Assembly: GCA_958446555.1 (NCBI GenBank)
Contig: CAUCWU010000012.1
Coordinates: 1 to 15,999, forward strand
From: an uncultured Lachnospiraceae bacterium
Lineage (GTDB): Bacteria > Bacillota > Clostridia > Lachnospirales > Lachnospiraceae
DNA: 15,999 bases
Direction of reading: 5' to 3'
Below the pieces are notes generated by a model. That model was not told where the DNA came from and made no database searches. It worked only from the letters and a program-made list of their open reading frames with translations. The position numbers were made by a program, and so were the translations under genes. Below are positions 15,402 to 15,999 of the stretch, piece by piece; positions within the stretch are counted from its first letter, which is position 1; each line of letters begins with the position of its first letter.

Positions 15402-15999
15402 ATGGAAGGAAATGAACAGGTAATGTCTGGTGAGATTCGTGAGGAGGTTGAGTGGTGCAATATCCGTTGGTTTGACGGGGCAGATACAGGAAAGCGCGTT
15501 CTATTAATAGGAGATTCGATCACACTTGGCTATGGCAATGTGGTTTGTGAGAAGCTAAAGGAAAAGCAAATTCATACGGCATGGCTTTGCACATCAAAGA
15601 GCATCGACAACCCTTCACTTCGAAAGGAAATCGAGTATGCGATGAGCGAGTATCCAGTGGAGTTGATTCATTTTAATAATGGACTTCATGGATGGCATTT
15701 GAATGAGACAACCTATGCAGATGCACTTGAAAAGATGCTTGTCTGGATCAAAGAGACCTATCCGATGTGCAAGCTTGTGTTTGCAACAACGACGCAGAGT
15801 GTGCGAAGTGAGTATGAGCATGAGCAGATACAAAAAAGAAACGAAAAGGTGTTAACACTTGCAGAGAAGTTAAAAATTTGCGTTGATCCGCTTGCAAAGC
15901 TTGACGATACAACCAGTCAATTTTTGACAGATGGGATTCATTATCAAGATGACGGTTATCAGATTCTTGGAAGTGCGGCGGCAGAGTGTATCTGGCGCC
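15402..15999 (+). CDS. SGNH/GDSL-family hydrolase (esterase/deacylase), 3' end outside the window
   Basis: An open frame of 199 codons runs off the right edge with no stop. The ATG at 15402 follows AGGGGAG and is 11 bases after the mannosidase stop, so the two are translationally close. Block I is LLIGDSITLGYG, with nucleophile S39. The usual GxND block is replaced by HFNNGLHGWH (90-99), where N92/N93 and G94 can supply the oxyanion hole. The last block, TDGIHYQDDGY (176-186), supplies D177 and H180. The short N-terminal stretch is not a signal peptide, so it should act in the cytoplasm. Proteins of this type remove acyl, often acetyl, groups from sugars. Here it may deacylate imported oligosaccharide before the mannosidases act. 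Most of the domain is present; only a short C-terminus should be missing. Confidence 0.88.
   Translation, partial: MEGNEQVMSGEIREEVEWCNIRWFDGADTGKRVLLIGDSITLGYGNVVCEKLKEKQIHTAWLCTSKSIDNPSLRKEIEYAMSEYPVELIHFNNGLHGWHLNETTYADALEKMLVWIKETYPMCKLVFATTTQSVRSEYEHEQIQKRNEKVLTLAEKLKICVDPLAKLDDTTSQFLTDGIHYQDDGYQILGSAAAECIWR

Noticed and set aside
1..15999. CRISPR arrays, tRNA or rRNA genes, transposases, integrases
   Set aside because: No regular spaced repeats, cloverleaf-like sequences or recombinase motifs were seen on either strand.

Overview
The window looks like a carbohydrate-utilisation locus from a low-to-mid GC Firmicute, most likely a gut-type member of the Lachnospiraceae/Clostridia. The grounds are strong AGGAGG-type ribosome binding sites before most genes, AT-rich intergenic DNA, a GntR/LacI-hybrid regulator, and an LplB/YtcP-type sugar ABC importer that carries no ATPase gene of its own. 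The species assignment is inference; no rRNA or other marker gene is present.

Layout. Two divergent transcription units flank a long intergenic region (about 6974-7521). The leftward unit reads: GntR-type regulator (5792-6973), large GH38 alpha-mannosidase (2562-5690), heparinase II/III-family protein (226-2541), and the first 48 codons of an unrecognised gene that leaves the window at base 1. The rightward unit reads: LplB-type permease (7522-8472), YtcP-type permease (8503-9396), two tandem and very similar solute-binding proteins (9491-10984 and 11014-12495), a stem-loop, a second and different GH38 enzyme of the MngB-like type (12613-15390), and an SGNH/GDSL hydrolase (15402 to the window end).

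How it fits together. The binding proteins and two permeases should bring an oligosaccharide into the cell, powered by an ATPase encoded elsewhere. None of the hydrolases/lyase whose start is visible has a signal peptide, so imported glycan is probably taken apart in the cytoplasm. Two GH38 enzymes of different architecture would remove alpha-mannose, the SGNH protein could remove acyl groups, and the heparinase II/III-like protein could cleave a uronate linkage. The regulator probably senses a sugar from this substrate. A mannose-containing, acylated and possibly uronate-containing oligosaccharide is the simplest reading, but the true substrate cannot be read from sequence.

Most notable non-coding feature. 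The divergent intergenic region holds a GC-richer island (7137-7318) flanked by AT-rich DNA, which folds by eye into one long rod of at least eight nested helices. Its G-U pairs favour the rightward strand. I do not recognise it as a known riboswitch or housekeeping RNA. A short dispersed repeat (core GAGYAATTCGTRGRYAT) occurs in three intergenic regions, one copy just upstream of this RNA.
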